Source of the DNA: Candidatus Heimdallarchaeota archaeon
GTDB taxonomy: Archaea; Asgardarchaeota; Heimdallarchaeia; JABLTI01
Reading direction: 5' to 3'
Assembly: GCA_019894765.1 (NCBI GenBank)
Contig: JAGXNT010000046.1
Coordinates: 16,462 to 80,461, forward strand
DNA length: 64,000 nucleotides
The position numbers were made by a program, and so were the translations under genes. Shown here one piece after another: positions 34,756-44,015 of this stretch (position 1 is the first letter of the stretch; every line of letters starts with the position of its first letter). The notes under the pieces are model-generated. The model was not told the origin of the DNA. It was given only the letters and a program-made list of their open reading frames with translations, and ran no database searches.

Positions 34756-35553
34756 ATGAGTTCTCCAAATGATAAGGGAGTTCCCCCGGAGCATAGACCA
34801 ATGGCTAAGGATGATAATAAAGAAGACTTGATTTTCGATGGTATGCTTTTTGCTGTAAACGATGAAACAGGACCTGTTCTCCGTTTAAATATCAGTTCTT
34901 TATCTGAACGCGAAGCAATCACAACTGCTATTCATGGAATAACTGCTATTGGATTAGGGGAAGATCGAAACAGAGGTTTATTTGGACCAATTCCCGTTCC
35001 ATATAATACAGATTATAGAGCATTAATCTATGTCTTTTATGTGGAATCTGAAACAAGCAAAGATCCCCTTATCCAAGGAAAAGGACAATTTTGTGGATTA
35101 TTCTTTATTTTCAAGAAAGACATGATTAGATATATTGCTAATGTTTATTCGATGCTTGAATCCTTGTTAAATATGTATCAAGAAAATTATCTCTTAAAAG
35201 AGGATCAATTACAAAATGATACTATTCAGTACATCTATGATGACCTAATTACTAATCTAAAATTAAAACCAAAGACTCGAGTTTTCAGAGTAAATGATGG
35301 AATTACCGTGGAATTCGAGGATGGAACAGTCAAATTAGGCAATGAAATTACTTTCCTAATAAGCGAAAAAAATAAAATCTTTCATTACTATTTTCCAAAA
35401 AATCTGGAGAACGATAAGAAAGACCATGCTATGAAAATCCTAGAACACATATTGAAATCTGAATACCAGAATTCCTATGAATCTAAGAAAATCTCATCTA
35501 AGAAAGCCTTTGAAAACCTTCTGAAGAAGAACGATATAACAATAATAAACTAG
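34756..35553 (+). CDS. Longin/roadblock-like domain protein (tentative)
   Basis: A 265-residue soluble protein. Residues 25-130 alternate strands and a helix: GMLFAVNDETGPVL, then RALIYVFYVES, then GLFFIFKKDMIRYIANVYSMLESLL. The FxVNDETGPxL phrase and the strand-strand-helix order recall longin domains of Asgard trafficking-type proteins. The C-terminal half is mixed and ends with a basic helix. No catalytic residues recognised. The fold assignment is by eye only. Confidence 0.45.
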   Translation: MSSPNDKGVPPEHRPMAKDDNKEDLIFDGMLFAVNDETGPVLRLNISSLSEREAITTAIHGITAIGLGEDRNRGLFGPIPVPYNTDYRALIYVFYVESETSKDPLIQGKGQFCGLFFIFKKDMIRYIANVYSMLESLLNMYQENYLLKEDQLQNDTIQYIYDDLITNLKLKPKTRVFRVNDGITVEFEDGTVKLGNEITFLISEKNKIFHYYFPKNLENDKKDHAMKILEHILKSEYQNSYESKKISSKKAFENLLKKNDITIIN

Positions 35554-35600
35554 AAGTAATTTTTCGATTTCATGAATTAGCTATTTTTAAAGTAAACAAG

Positions 35601-36743
35601 TTGAGTGTGAATCCAAAGAACCCTTTGGTAAACAAAATGTATTATGAAAAATATTCGAGTAACACTCAGAAGATATTTTGTAAAAGCTTGATGCTTAAAG
35701 CACATTATTTCAATGACCAAACCGAAAAAACTGATTTCCATCAATCTCGCGAAAATAGAGCTGAAGATCTCTCTAAAAGAACACTCATAATTGTTCCTGG
35801 TTATTCTGTTTCGAATCCTCCAAGAATCGGAGATCATCGATATTATATACAAGCATTGCAATACCATCCAACCAATAATCCCAAAGGATATAAGAAAATA
35901 TTTGTTTTTGATTTGTATTCCAAAAAAGATGGACGTTGTAATTTTCAGCATGATATAACCATGTTAGCAGCTGAGCTTCTGAAAAGTATAGAAACATCTC
36001 GAGATAATTGGGTATTCAGTGAAAATGGTGAAATAGATTTTATCGGAGGATCGATGGGTGGGCTAATTGTTCGAAAGTTTATACAAGATTATATGATTGG
36101 CGAAAATCAGATAGCTACAAAATCATGGGGAACATTACGAATAAAAAACATAATTCTAATTGCAACTCCAAATTATGGTTGCAAGATTATTGATTTCTTA
36201 CAAAATCCAATAATCCAATTGCTATTACGAATCAAGTTTGGCAAGAATAATTTTTCACAAAGCCTACAAATTCAACAAATTAGCGTTGGACGAATAAACA
36301 TTTGGGAACCAATATTTCGAAACCTTATAAAAAAACATACTCCTGTTAATATCTTTCTTGAGAGATTAAATTCAACTATACAAACTCCTGGAAACATTAG
36401 ATGGATTACAATTCATGGATCGAAAAGAAGTTGGGTCTCTCGTTTACTATATAACAAGAATAATGTAAATGATGGAGTTGTTGAAGCGAATAGCGTATCA
36501 CTCACAGGTGCAGAAAACATTTCTGATAAGGACTTCGGAATTGGTTTATCATGGAATCACAGAGATTTATACGAAAATGAAGGATTCTGCAATTTACTCG
36601 CAGGTCTTCTTATTTTTAATATGCGAGTAATCGATTATCAAGAAAATAATCACTTAATTTTCAATCATAAAATTTCTTCGAACAAAAAAAACCGAGAAAG
36701 GCATTCTCAAGAAATTATGAGTCGTCTTGTTCCTATACATTAA
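35601..36743 (+). CDS. Alpha/beta hydrolase, lipase/PGAP1-like
   Basis: A 380-residue hydrolase. The oxyanion-side phrase LIIVPGYS is near residue 52. The nucleophile elbow is GGSMGG (the Ser of about 153), a candidate Asp is in NDGVVEANS and the His in WNHRDLY, giving a complete triad. No signal peptide. The PGAP1/LipA-like GGSMGG and late DGVV motif suggest an esterase acting on lipids or glycolipids. TTG start with no ribosome site. Substrate unknown. Confidence 0.72.
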   Translation: MSVNPKNPLVNKMYYEKYSSNTQKIFCKSLMLKAHYFNDQTEKTDFHQSRENRAEDLSKRTLIIVPGYSVSNPPRIGDHRYYIQALQYHPTNNPKGYKKIFVFDLYSKKDGRCNFQHDITMLAAELLKSIETSRDNWVFSENGEIDFIGGSMGGLIVRKFIQDYMIGENQIATKSWGTLRIKNIILIATPNYGCKIIDFLQNPIIQLLLRIKFGKNNFSQSLQIQQISVGRINIWEPIFRNLIKKHTPVNIFLERLNSTIQTPGNIRWITIHGSKRSWVSRLLYNKNNVNDGVVEANSVSLTGAENISDKDFGIGLSWNHRDLYENEGFCNLLAGLLIFNMRVIDYQENNHLIFNHKISSNKKNRERHSQEIMSRLVPIH

Positions 36744-36890
36744 GAAATTTCCAAGAAAATTCTTCCAAGTATTGAGGACTTTAAAAACTAAATTTTGTAT
36801 ATACCATTAGTTAAGAAATGAATTACATGAAATTAAAAGGTCTAATTATCTGCTGATCTAATAGTTATTTGAAAAGGATTTGTTAATCTC

Positions 36891-37082
36891 TTGGCAACAG
36901 AATCGGAAAAAGAAGCCCTAAGAAAAGAATCTCCATTTTCACTCGAGAGTATGCATGAAGATTTCTGCGATTTATGTCTTTACTCATGGTGCCTTTTTAA
37001 GAAAAAAATTGTCTATTGCTCATTACGATACAAAGGGGAAATTGGGTTTATCTGCACAACAAATTCATGTAAAATCAAGTAG
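36891..37082 (+). CDS. Cys-rich mini-protein A (tandem paralogue)
   Basis: A 63-residue protein with six Cys at 26, 29, 34, 43, 55 and 60 and the phrase VYCSLRYKG. The neighbour at 37225 has Cys at exactly the same six positions, so both are paralogues. Probably a zinc-binding or disulfide fold. No family recognised. Start TTG-GCA. AAGGATTTGTT lies upstream in both genes. Confidence 0.7.
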   Translation: MATESEKEALRKESPFSLESMHEDFCDLCLYSWCLFKKKIVYCSLRYKGEIGFICTTNSCKIK

Positions 37083-37224
37083 AATTTATTGAATTTTCCA
37101 TCTAGAAAGCTGGTAATTTTGTTTTTTAGGTAATACTGTCATATTCTCGGCATATTAGCAACTTAATAAGTGTTGATTGAAGGATTTGTTTAATTGGATG
37201 ATCATTTAAAGGACCGAGGTAAAA

Positions 37225-37431
37225 TTGGCAGTTACAGAGACACACAAAAAACAACTGGTAAGAGAAAAATCGCTTGGAAGTAAACAATCTACTATTTTTT
37301 GTTTAGATTGTGTAATTGACTGGTGTAAAATAAGGAACCAGGTTAGTTATTGCTCCCAAAAGTATAGAGGTACAGGATGCTACAGTTGCTCTGATACAAA
37401 ATGCACGGTTAAGAAAATAGCTGGATCCTAA
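37225..37431 (+). CDS. Cys-rich mini-protein B (tandem paralogue)
   Basis: A 68-residue protein with Cys at 26, 29, 34, 43, 55 and 60, plus one extra at 52. The core WCKIRNQVSYCSQKYRG parallels WCLFKKKIVYCSLRYKG of the preceding gene. GAGGT lies before the TTG. Same TTG-GCA start as its partner. Duplicated locally. Function unknown. Confidence 0.75.
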   Translation: MAVTETHKKQLVREKSLGSKQSTIFCLDCVIDWCKIRNQVSYCSQKYRGTGCYSCSDTKCTVKKIAGS

Positions 37432-37463
37432 AACCATCTCTTGTTTTTTCTTATTCTCCCTTT

Positions 37464-37745
37464 TCACATTGCATTTAGCAATTTATTGAACATGTCATTA
37501 TCAATTGACTCTAGTTCATCTTGTATTGTATATTGTTTTTCCACTAGTTTCTTAAATTTCAAAAGTTTTTCTTTTGAGCAATCTCCTTCCTTAATCATGG
37601 CGTATGAATCATTAACTAGAAGTTCTAGACCATTTAAATCAGTGAATTTTATTCGAACTATGTCACTAGCTTCTACCTCTATACCTACGATTTCGAACCC
37701 AGCGTGTGTCAATTTCTCTGTTAGTGTTATTATTTTCTCTTTCAT
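37464..37745 (-). CDS. Small conserved-looking protein, unknown function
   Basis: A 93-residue protein with an alpha-beta start (FEIVGIEVEASDIVRIKFTD) and a helical C-terminus. A strong GAGGTGA site is four bases before the ATG, which supports it as a real gene. Converges with the Cys-rich mini-protein. No family recognised. Confidence 0.6.
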   Translation of the reverse strand: MKEKIITLTEKLTHAGFEIVGIEVEASDIVRIKFTDLNGLELLVNDSYAMIKEGDCSKEKLLKFKKLVEKQYTIQDELESIDNDMFNKLLNAM

Positions 37746-37996
37746 TTTTTCACCTCGTAGTCATTGAATTATTTTGTTATACTCTTGAGTCCAGTTTTCG
37801 GAATTTTGTTTTCCTTTAAAAAAACAAATTAACTGCAAATAACGGTCAACTTAATTTAAGTTATCGTTCTTTAAAAACCTCAAACAATTGTAAATTATCT
37901 TTAGATTTTTAATCTTTTGTGGAGAAATTCTCCGCAAGTAATTGTAAATCAATTTTAAGTGAAAGTTATTCCTTATTAAGCGTTTAGATTAAGAAA
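37746..37996. other. AT-rich non-coding stretch
   Basis: No gene supported. It holds a small inverted repeat, GGAGAAATTCTCC (37921-37933), and two similar ATTGTAAAT(T/C)A phrases. It separates the EutA-like gene's 3' end from the small gene's 5' end. Confidence 0.3.
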
Positions 37997-39436
37997 TTAA
38001 TTCTCAAAAATTAGCGTCTTAATGACTACAGGTACTACTTGTTTACTTGCCATTGGTTCACCTATATCTATATAATCTCCTTCTCTTAATCCGAGTTCGT
38101 CGATGGATATGATATTGGATTTCAATTCAGTTTCTCTTTTCATTACATTCCCAACACTATTACCTATATCATCATTAAAAACTAAAATCAAAGGCATCTC
38201 TTTCTTTACAATGGTAGGAACAGCTGAGACAATTCCTTTCGCAAAAGATTTTAATCTCTCATAAGAAAGGCCAATTGTCTTATGAAAAGATAAAGCAACA
38301 GGAGATTCACCTTCCTTCAAATCGATTCTTTTGTATGCCATATCAATTGCATGTTTGATTTCCTCTTCAGTTGGGCTATCTTGAGGAAGATAGGGTACTA
38401 CAACTGGGATATTTCTTATTGGAAATTCATTATCATCTGTTACTAAAGTGGTTGCACCAGAAACCTGTAAGGAATATTGTCCTGCACCAATTACTGTGGC
38501 TCGAATTAATTCTAAAGGTTCATGTAATTTGATTTTAGCTTTCTGACTTTGTTTTTTGATTTCTTTAGCAACTTCCTTTCCAATATCATGATAGTAATCG
38601 TTAGTTTTTCCATACAGATATTCTGCTACTCCTCCGGAAAAGCTAAAGAGATCAACTTTCCCATCAAAAGTCAATAAAGGAGTCATCATAATTTTCATAG
38701 TAACTTGAGAAATATTGTCCTGTTTAGTTATAACCTCAATAAGAGCCTTTACCAATCCCTTTGCTATTAATTCCTTATCTTCTTTAGAAATAGGTTTTCC
38801 AATTTCTACCTTTATACCAAGATCATCTGCAACAATTTGTGCTGCATCTTCTATTTTCTCAACGATATTTCCAGAGCCATTGGTTACTAATAATCTTCCA
38901 CCAACATTTATGCATGCGGTATCAATAATATATCCATCAGGTGAAATGACTGCAATATTGGAAGTGCCCCCACCTGTATCAATATTCATAATTGTTTTTT
39001 TCAATTTCTTAGCTTGAGTAACAGCTCCGCTACCCATAGCTGCAATAACTGATTCAAAATTAGGTCCTGCTGTTGCGGCTACAAATTTGCCTGCTTCAGC
39101 AGCTAATAAGCTGACTATTTTTTCCGCGTTTTTCTTTTTCGCAGTTTCTCCAGTAACTATTACTGCACCAGTATCAATATCTGTCTTTGTAATTCCAGCA
39201 CTAGAAAATTCTTTCTGGAAAATTTTAGATAATTCATCAAAATCAATGGTTTCCTTGTCTATGAGAGGTGTCAAGTAAATCTTTCCACGATAGAGAATTT
39301 TGCGATTAACAATCTCAAATTTCTTTGAAGAACGACTCATTTGCTTAACAAGATGTAATTTCGAAAAAACCATGTGAGAAGTAGAAGTTCCGACATCTAT
39401 GCCTACAGAAGTAATAAATAGCTCTTGAACAGTCAT
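37997..39436 (-). CDS. eutA: EutA-like reactivating factor (ethanolamine ammonia-lyase type)
   Basis: ASKHA-fold ATPase that re-activates the B12-dependent ethanolamine ammonia-lyase. Landmarks are GIDVGTSTSH at residue 12, a phosphate-binding NIDTGGGTSN in the middle and GAGQYSLQVSG near residue 325. The 479 residues match EutA. eutB and eutC, its usual partners, are not in this window, so either they are elsewhere or the protein serves another B12 enzyme. No neighbouring gene belongs to the pathway. Confidence 0.88.
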   Translation of the reverse strand: MTVQELFITSVGIDVGTSTSHMVFSKLHLVKQMSRSSKKFEIVNRKILYRGKIYLTPLIDKETIDFDELSKIFQKEFSSAGITKTDIDTGAVIVTGETAKKKNAEKIVSLLAAEAGKFVAATAGPNFESVIAAMGSGAVTQAKKLKKTIMNIDTGGGTSNIAVISPDGYIIDTACINVGGRLLVTNGSGNIVEKIEDAAQIVADDLGIKVEIGKPISKEDKELIAKGLVKALIEVITKQDNISQVTMKIMMTPLLTFDGKVDLFSFSGGVAEYLYGKTNDYYHDIGKEVAKEIKKQSQKAKIKLHEPLELIRATVIGAGQYSLQVSGATTLVTDDNEFPIRNIPVVVPYLPQDSPTEEEIKHAIDMAYKRIDLKEGESPVALSFHKTIGLSYERLKSFAKGIVSAVPTIVKKEMPLILVFNDDIGNSVGNVMKRETELKSNIISIDELGLREGDYIDIGEPMASKQVVPVVIKTLIFEN

Positions 39437-39539
39437 AATCCGTTAAATAATTAATTCAATTTTTATCCTTTTCTAACAATATTGAATTAAAAAAAAGATT
39501 GAATTTTAAAAACAAGGGTCCTTTTAAAGGGAGGAATGA

Positions 39540-40667
39540 TTAATTTCCTAATCCCATTTCTTTCATCATTTCTTCCTTGCTTTTATGTCCTTGATTTTTA
39601 GCGATTCTCTCAAGAGTGCTTTCAATTTTTTCTCGCACTTCTTGATTGGTTTCATTTTCCAATGATTCAAGGAGTACTTGTATACATTTCTTGGTTTTTG
39701 GAACGAGCTGTCCAATTGAAATTGCTGCTGTTTTCCTCACACGAATACTTTCATCAACTTTCAAAACATCAAGCAAAGTATTTGATGCTTTTTTATATTG
39801 CATAAATCCAAGAGATAAACAGGCCCAATAGCGCACTGTTTCATCTTCATCTTCAAGTAATTCAATGAATACTTCTGCTGCTCTTTTATCTCCTATTTCT
39901 CCTAAAGCATATGCTACTGCTCTGCGTTCAGCAACATTCTGACTTTTTTGCAAGAGATTAATTAATGGTTCAACTGCTGCTGGATCCTTTAATCTGCCTA
40001 AAGCAGTTGCTATTTTCACTGAAACACCGATTCCATTGTCATTTGCTAATGTATTAATTAGATCTGAAACTATTCGTTTATCTCCTATTTTACCTAATGC
40101 TTCAGCTGCTCGACCTCTAACCCAAGCTTCTTGATCATCCCTTAAAAGCTTTAACAATGGATCAACAGCTTTGGCATCCCCTATCATACCTAAAGCTTGA
40201 GCTACATTTTCTCGGATTTCTCCATCTTTATTTTTTAACATCTTTAATAAATCGTCAATTGCTTGTGTTGCTTTCAGTACCCCTAGAGAGCTTGCTACTT
40301 CAATTACAATTGAAGGATCTTTTGATGTTTTCAAAGCCTCTATTAGTGAAGGTATGGCAATTGGGTCTTCAATATTTCCCAGGGATTTTGCTGCTGTCTT
40401 CCTAAGCACAGTTAAATGGTCCTTCTGTAAGATTTCATTTAATAACTCAATACTCTGAGTTATTTTTCCTTTCCCAAGAATTTTAATAGCATTTCTTCGA
40501 ATTTTCCAATCGGAATCACTTTTGGCAATATCTATCAAAAAACCTTGAGCTGCTTTTTCTTTTCCTAATAAATCCAATAATTCATCTTCTTTCTTATTTA
40601 AAACTAGAAGTCTAGTATCATCCATTGTAGTCAAATTTTCATCCCCATAAATTAGTAAGGAAATCAT
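39540..40667 (-). CDS. HEAT-repeat (PBS lyase-like) protein
   Basis: A regular alpha-solenoid with about ten repeats of 30 residues from residue 45 on, for example AVDPLLKLLRDDQEAWVR and ALGKIGDKR phrases that recur with the ARAAEALGK/AVAYALGE motif. The start is uncertain: a TTG at 40634 and ATG at 40625 follow GGGATGA, while the ATG at 40667 has no ribosome site. The third HEAT protein of the window. A binding scaffold, partner unknown. Confidence 0.85.
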   Translation of the reverse strand: MISLLIYGDENLTTMDDTRLLVLNKKEDELLDLLGKEKAAQGFLIDIAKSDSDWKIRRNAIKILGKGKITQSIELLNEILQKDHLTVLRKTAAKSLGNIEDPIAIPSLIEALKTSKDPSIVIEVASSLGVLKATQAIDDLLKMLKNKDGEIRENVAQALGMIGDAKAVDPLLKLLRDDQEAWVRGRAAEALGKIGDKRIVSDLINTLANDNGIGVSVKIATALGRLKDPAAVEPLINLLQKSQNVAERRAVAYALGEIGDKRAAEVFIELLEDEDETVRYWACLSLGFMQYKKASNTLLDVLKVDESIRVRKTAAISIGQLVPKTKKCIQVLLESLENETNQEVREKIESTLERIAKNQGHKSKEEMMKEMGLGN

Positions 40668-40881
40668 TCACTTTTAGTACACTGTATCTCAATTGTAAAT
40701 AATCAATTAATTCAACAAATTTTGTTAAATTCAACAACTTAGCTCATTTTCATGTTATTTTGAATAAACAATTAACTAACCCTTTTTCATTTTTTCTATT
40801 TCTGGGAGAATAACAATGAAATGTTATATTGGAGCAATTCCTTAAAAGCAGAAAATATGTGAAAAATTCTAAGTGAAACAA

Positions 40882-41661
40882 ATGGAAGTTTTAATTCAAG
40901 GAAATTATGAAGGATCAAAGCTATCTGCAGACTCGAAGGGAATAGCAATTGTTGTTGATGTACTACGAGCAAGCACAACCATTCCTGTGGCAATGTCAAA
41001 AGGCATTGAAGTTTTTTTTGTTGCAAAAGAAGTTGAAGATGCACGATTAGCTCAAACTGAATTAAATACAATTCTTGTAGGTGAAAGAGGTTGTATAAAA
41101 CTTCCAGGTTTTGACTTTGGTAATAGTCCAGTAGAAATGTCTAAACAAACAAAGTTTGAAAATAACATTGCTACTTTTACGTCTTCTACTGGTTCTAGAA
41201 GAGTTGTAGAAGCTATTGGATCAAAGATTACAATAATAGGTTCAATCATAAATGCCAAAGCAGTTGCGGAAAAAGTGATAGAGCTTTCAAAACAATTTTC
41301 TGAAGAACTAAAAGTTGTAATAATCCCGACGTTCTCACATGGTTCTATTATAGAGTATGAAAACACTGAAGATCAAATTGGATCTCTTTTAATTGCTCGA
41401 GAGTTTCTAAAAATGGGTGTTGAATTATCTGTGGAGCTAAAAGAAGAAATTGCTTTTCTAGAACAAAAAATGAATAAGCAATCTTTAACTAAAATTCTCG
41501 AAGAGACAGAACATGGTAAGAAACTAATAAACTTAAAGTTTACACATGATATCAGCTATTGTAGTCGACTCAATGAGTTAACACAAATTCCAATATCAAG
41601 AAACGAAGTATATACATTATCAAGTGGAAACAAAGTAGTAAAAATGATTTTGGAAAAATAA
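40882..41661 (+). CDS. comB: ComB-like 2-phosphosulfolactate phosphatase
   Basis: Family of Mg-dependent phosphatases that remove phosphate from 2-phosphosulfolactate in coenzyme M synthesis. The landmarks are IVVDVLRASTTI near residue 25, LVGERGCIKLPGFDFGNSP and TSSTGSRRV. The 259 residues are normal. I prefer ATG 40882, with AAGTGA five bases upstream, over GTG 40873. No other coenzyme M gene lies here. ComB homologues also occur in non-methanogens, so a different phosphate ester is possible. Confidence 0.85.
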   Translation: MEVLIQGNYEGSKLSADSKGIAIVVDVLRASTTIPVAMSKGIEVFFVAKEVEDARLAQTELNTILVGERGCIKLPGFDFGNSPVEMSKQTKFENNIATFTSSTGSRRVVEAIGSKITIIGSIINAKAVAEKVIELSKQFSEELKVVIIPTFSHGSIIEYENTEDQIGSLLIAREFLKMGVELSVELKEEIAFLEQKMNKQSLTKILEETEHGKKLINLKFTHDISYCSRLNELTQIPISRNEVYTLSSGNKVVKMILEK

Positions 41662-41697
41662 TTAATAAATAAAGAGAAAGGGGAAGTGGATATTTCC

Positions 41698-42753
41698 CTA
41701 TTTTAATTTTGGATCTAAAGCATCCCTAAGTGCATCACCCATCAGGTTGAAACCTAGCATCGTTACAAAGATCATTAATGCTGGAAACGTCGGCATCCAC
41801 CAATAAGTTAACAAAACATCTCTGTAAGCTGCAAGATCGTCACCCCAAGAAACAGCAGTAGGGTCACCAAAACCAAAGAATGCAAGCCCAGTTATGCTCA
41901 TTATTGTTCCAGCAATTCCAAGGGTTGTAATGATAATTATTGGAGACAAAGCATTCGGTAAGATATGTCTAAAGACAATACGAACATCTTTAGCCCCTAA
42001 AGCTCGTTCTGCTTCTACAAATTCTCGTGCTTTAAGACTTAAAACCGTACTCCTAACGATTAAACTTATTCCGCCCCACTGAATCAAACCTAAAATAGTT
42101 AGAACAACAATGTAATAGGCGCCCTCAAAATTGAAAATTCCAATGTCTCTGAAAAGTGACACTGCAAAAATGAAGAGAATAAAATCAGGTAATCCAATGA
42201 TGATTTCATTTATTCTTTGAACAAAAGTATCAAAAGCTCCTCCATAGAAACCTGATACTGCTCCTACAACTGTTCCAATCAAAGTAGTGAAGATTTGTCC
42301 GACTAATCCCAAAGTCAATGATAGTGGAGTTCCAAAGATCATTCTAGAAAAGATGTCATGACCAAGAGCATCAGTTCCAAAAGGATATTGAAGATTGGGG
42401 GGAGTAATTTCATCACCTGCAAGAATGTGTTTCGGATGAGCTATCAAACGGATGTACTTACTTGTTCCTGGGATCCAAATTTCAATGAAGTAATTATGCA
42501 AATCCCAAGGATCACCAGATGGATTACTCAAACCAAATAAAGCATCATATTGCTGTATGAGGAATGCGAAAATAGCAACCAATACAAGAAGAACAACAAT
42601 GCTGAAACCAATCATTCCAAGAGTATCTTTTCTTATTCTCCTATAAGTGATTGACCAAAGATTAGAACCCTCAACAAGTCTCAAAGTCTCTAGAATTTCC
42701 TCTTCGCGATCAGAATGTTTCGTTATTGATTCTGTTTGTGATGTTGATTCCAT
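41698..42753 (-). CDS. Peptide/nickel-type ABC transporter permease, DppC/OppC family
   Basis: A 351-residue inner-membrane permease with the OppC N-terminal domain (WSITYRRIRKDTLGMIGFSI) and the cytosolic EAA loop (EAERALGAKDVRIVFRHILPNALSP). About six helices are visible. The usual partners (DppB, ATPases, binding protein) are not adjacent: both neighbours point the other way, so this gene stands alone here. Real substrate unknown. Confidence 0.88.
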   Translation of the reverse strand: MESTSQTESITKHSDREEEILETLRLVEGSNLWSITYRRIRKDTLGMIGFSIVVLLVLVAIFAFLIQQYDALFGLSNPSGDPWDLHNYFIEIWIPGTSKYIRLIAHPKHILAGDEITPPNLQYPFGTDALGHDIFSRMIFGTPLSLTLGLVGQIFTTLIGTVVGAVSGFYGGAFDTFVQRINEIIIGLPDFILFIFAVSLFRDIGIFNFEGAYYIVVLTILGLIQWGGISLIVRSTVLSLKAREFVEAERALGAKDVRIVFRHILPNALSPIIIITTLGIAGTIMSITGLAFFGFGDPTAVSWGDDLAAYRDVLLTYWWMPTFPALMIFVTMLGFNLMGDALRDALDPKLK

Positions 42754-42915
42754 CTGAAAATGCCTGCCTAATCACCAATTTTTGCGTTCACTGATGTCCT
42801 AAATATTTTAGCTCCACCTAAAAAGAATATCGCTTCGTATGAATATTACTCTTTGAACTTTTCAAGGGAGATTTTTTTAAGCAAATAAGAGATAGAATAA
42901 CTAGGGAAAGGAAAA

Positions 42916-43173
42916 ATGTCGGAATACTTCAAATTTTTCTTTGTAAAAGCAGTCGGAAACGGATCCTTATTTGTAGGCCCAAAATATTCTGTGCTAGAGG
43001 AATCAAAGGAAAAAGAAGAATTAATGAGCCTTGCACACAAGACATTAACCGAGGCAGCAATTGATGTCTCTAGGGTAATGCATGACGAGGACTATGGAGA
43101 ACTGCGATTTTACATCAACAATAAACTCGAAAAAGCATTAGAAATACTGCACGAAATAGATGATGAATTCTGA
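42916..43173 (+). CDS. Small acidic helical protein, unknown function
   Basis: An 85-residue protein: a hydrophobic/aromatic start (SEYFKFFFVKAVGNGSLFVGPKYS, long enough to be a beta-hairpin) followed by two charged helices. GGGAAAGG lies before the ATG. It ends ten bases before the tRNA on the other strand. No family recognised. Confidence 0.55.
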   Translation: MSEYFKFFFVKAVGNGSLFVGPKYSVLEESKEKEELMSLAHKTLTEAAIDVSRVMHDEDYGELRFYINNKLEKALEILHEIDDEF

Positions 43174-43183
43174 AAAGAAGAAT

Positions 43184-43286
43184 TGGCGCCGGCAACAGGA
43201 TTTGAACCTGTGACCACTCGGTTTCTGTAGGTCGACTGTTAGTTAACCTCTAACAGCCGAGAGCTCTACCGCTGAGCTATGCCGGC
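43184..43286 (-). tRNA. tRNA-Asn(GTT) with 28-base intron
   Basis: On the minus strand the gene folds as a cloverleaf: acceptor GCCGGCA/TGCCGGC, D-stem GCTC/GAGC, anticodon stem CTCGG/CCGAG, T-stem ACAGG/CCTGT with TTCAAAT loop, discriminator G, and encoded CCA (43184-43186). The anticodon GTT sits in CTGTTA, and an intron of 28 bases (43223-43250) follows position 37, the standard archaeal site. The exon stretch CTGTTAG pairs with intron CTAACAG, which together with AGGT/ACCT can form the bulge-helix-bulge recognised by the splicing endonuclease. Confidence 0.93.
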
Positions 43287-43505
43287 ATTTTCTGCGTTTT
43301 ATTTGCCTTCAAACTTATTTTATATTCTTTTTGGTTGATATGTGATTGGTGAGATTTTCAATGATTATCGATTTTTTTCGGTTCAAAATTTGTTTTACCG
43401 TTAAAATAACATATACTTATTATTTTTCTTAATTACTATCATATAATTCACACTGATGTGAATTATTCCTATCTATTACTATCAATATGGAGCTATAGAA
43501 AAACA

Positions 43506-43871
43506 ATGGTTAAATTAGATAAGATAGGGTTCTTCTCAGCTTTACTTGGAGGACTCTTTGGTGTAGTAGCTGGTATTTTGAGCTTTGTAAACATCACCAT
43601 TTTTGAAAAATGGTATCTTAGTGGTAACGGTTTACTTGGCTGGATTATTGATCCAACTGGTCAAAGCATTATTTGGCCAATAATTTTCATTGCCTTAAGT
43701 GCAATTGCCCTTATCATAGGTGCTACAAAATCGTTCTTAGGTATTCTAGAATTCGACTTAATTATTTGGGGAATTATTCTAGTAATAATTGGCGCACTTG
43801 TTTGGGGTATAGCCGGTTGGCTAATTCTATTAGGTGGCATCCTAGTTATTATAGCCAAATTTCTGGATTAA
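43506..43871 (+). CDS. Small membrane protein, four helices
   Basis: About 121 residues from ATG 43506 (a GTG at 43458 would add 16 unsupported residues). Four hydrophobic segments rich in Gly and Ile lie at about 7-25, 45-68, 70-92 and 95-117. Similar in size and style to the membrane proteins at 29.7-30.7 kb. Function unknown. Confidence 0.6.
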   Translation: MVKLDKIGFFSALLGGLFGVVAGILSFVNITIFEKWYLSGNGLLGWIIDPTGQSIIWPIIFIALSAIALIIGATKSFLGILEFDLIIWGIILVIIGALVWGIAGWLILLGGILVIIAKFLD

Positions 43872-44015
43872 TAAAAATTTGAAATCAATTCTTTTGATTT
43901 CACTCTTTCTTTTTTCTTTATTCATTTTCTAGTTACAAATCAAACAGAAAGTTTTTAGTAAAAATTAATTTACTTAATTAGAAATCAATTTGATTATCCC
44001 TTTGGTGTTTAATGA

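Noticed and set aside
40796..41366. Minus-strand frames over the comB gene
   Set aside because: They are antisense to the clear ComB reading and show no family features.
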